64,000 bases of DNA, taken from Anastrepha obliqua. Taxonomy: Eukaryota; Arthropoda; Insecta; Diptera; Tephritidae. Numbering within the stretch: position 1 is the first letter of the stretch; the number at the start of each line of letters is the position of its first letter. Of this stretch, positions 63,188-64,000 are shown piece after piece. A program made the position numbers and the translations under genes. The stretch spans positions 22,281,792 to 22,345,791 of the forward strand of contig NC_072892.1 in the NCBI RefSeq assembly GCF_027943255.1, written 5' to 3'. The notes under the pieces were generated by a model. It searched no databases. It was not told the origin of the DNA and saw only the letters and a list, made by a program, of their open reading frames with translations.

Positions 63188-64000
63188 TGAGTCAAAAAAG
63201 TATTGGCACACTTGAAAAATCAAAGTTCTCAGTACTAAAACTTTTCTTCTTATGAAAGTATAAAAAAATAGAAAACTGTATGTTCTAAATGTATTTATTT
63301 ATTACGTATCTCAACAAAAAAAAATTAGTTTCGGCTTAGGTTTACAAGCTCAACCTTGAAAGGTAAAATAAGGCACAAATTCACATCAAAACAGTATTGG
63401 CACAGGTAGCGTAATCAGCTTGCTCAATTGCAGCTGTAACGCGTTAATACTTTGTGGGTCCTCCTTTAGACTGAATAACGGCGTGCAAACGTCTGTTCAT
63501 ACTATTTATCAGATTTGAAGTTTCGGAAGGTGCTATTTTATTCCATTCAGCAATTATTGCCTCTTTTAGAGAATCCTTTGACGTTATGTGGTGAGCTCGT
63601 ATCTCCCGTTCCAGAAGATGCCACACATGCTCAATAGGATTTAAGTCCAGCGATTGGGGGGGTGTTTTAAGCTGTTTGCAATGGTACTCCTCCACAAGAT
63701 AAGACGAATATTTTGGGTCATTATCTGGTTGAAATTGCCAAATTGTCCCTTTAAGGTCCAGTTTTTCGACACTTTGACTTAAATTTTCTTATGCTTATCC
63801 ATTGTCTCATGTATGAACACGAGCTTTCCGACACCAGATGCCGCGAAACACCCCCAAACCATCACATTTACTCCACCGTGTTTAACTGTTTTGAGCAGGT
63901 TGTTCTCTTGAAGCTCTTTATTTGGCTTTTGCCAAATCTTTTGTGCTCCATCTGACCTAAATAAAATGAATTTTGATTCATCACTAAATATGGTGGTGTT
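63188..64000 (-). mobile_element. Tc1-like element, truncated by the window end
   Basis: The left end GTGAGTCAAAAAAGTATTGG (63188) is a plausible TIR. The transposase lies on the minus strand and runs off the window. Confidence 0.7.
63444..64000 (-). pseudogene. Tc1-like (DD34E-type) transposase, partial
   Basis: From the window end leftward: TTIFSDESKFILFRSDGAQK (first Asp), VKHGGVNVMVWGCFAASGVG, a frameshift and stop near 63790, then FQPDNDPKYSSYLVEEY (second Asp), QSLDLNPIEHVWHLLEREIR (third residue Glu in NPIEHVW), and the C-terminus HAVIQSKGGPTKY before a stop at 63446. The catalytic residues seen are intact, but the frame is broken at least once, so it is probably inactive. Confidence 0.75.

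Overview
This is about 64 kb of AT-rich, intron-bearing nuclear DNA from a higher dipteran. A tephritid fruit fly is the best guess: the host proteins are fly-like and there are several DD41D (rosa-type) mariners, a group first described from Ceratitis. No organism name can be read directly, so this is inference. The window is gene-poor and full of transposable elements (TEs).

Host genes. (1) A + strand Vps33B-type Sec1/Munc18 protein (19924-21989, two exons). (2) A candidate two-exon gene for a 62-residue protein, − strand (22856-22210), tail-to-tail with Vps33B. (3) A + strand neugrin-type mitochondrial protein (25051-26250). (4) A 17-kb − strand FCHo gene (48780-31645). I joined 15 coding exons by splice sites and phase; they total 3864 nt (1287 aa) with an F-BAR domain at the N-terminus and a muHD at the C-terminus. 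(5) A − strand single-exon KDM3/JHDM2-type histone demethylase (60427-56330) with the Fe(II) ligands intact. A 55-codon ORF inside a large FCHo intron (36598-37870) is split by a LINE insertion with a 15-bp target duplication.

Region by region. 0-12.6 kb: the end of a piggyBac-like element abuts, at a shared TTAA, a 2.9-kb element with 385-bp terminal inverted repeats (TIRs). Then come a chimeric mariner, an R1-clade LINE remnant, two SINEs, a LINE 3' end and a decayed piggyBac-like element. 12.6-17.2 kb: no recognisable gene. 17.2-18.1 kb: a rosa-type mariner. 18-26.5 kb: Vps33B, the small gene, a tandem-repeat block, a cluster of short MITEs, and the neugrin gene. 27-30 kb: fragments of three or four IS630/Tc1/mariner (ITm) families. 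31.6-48.8 kb: FCHo, with introns swollen by nested elements, including a mariner inside a SINE inside a mariner, three copies of a TA-flanked MITE, a ~110-bp tandem array, and a Tc1-like element carrying both a LINE and a TTAA MITE. 49-56 kb: a piggyBac-derived non-autonomous element holding a maT-like DD37D transposon, another TTAA MITE, Tc1 fragments and a full-length decayed mariner. 56-64 kb: KDM3, another mariner and a Tc1-like element cut by the window end.

The strongest unexplained pattern is in the TTAA-flanked elements. Seven are visible, plus one half-element. In four of them with unrelated sequences a 13-23 bp palindrome sits 13-17 bp inside a terminal TTAA. The palindromes differ in sequence but keep the same position, which suggests family-specific dimeric transposase-binding sites. 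All element names rest on reading motifs by eye; no database search was done.
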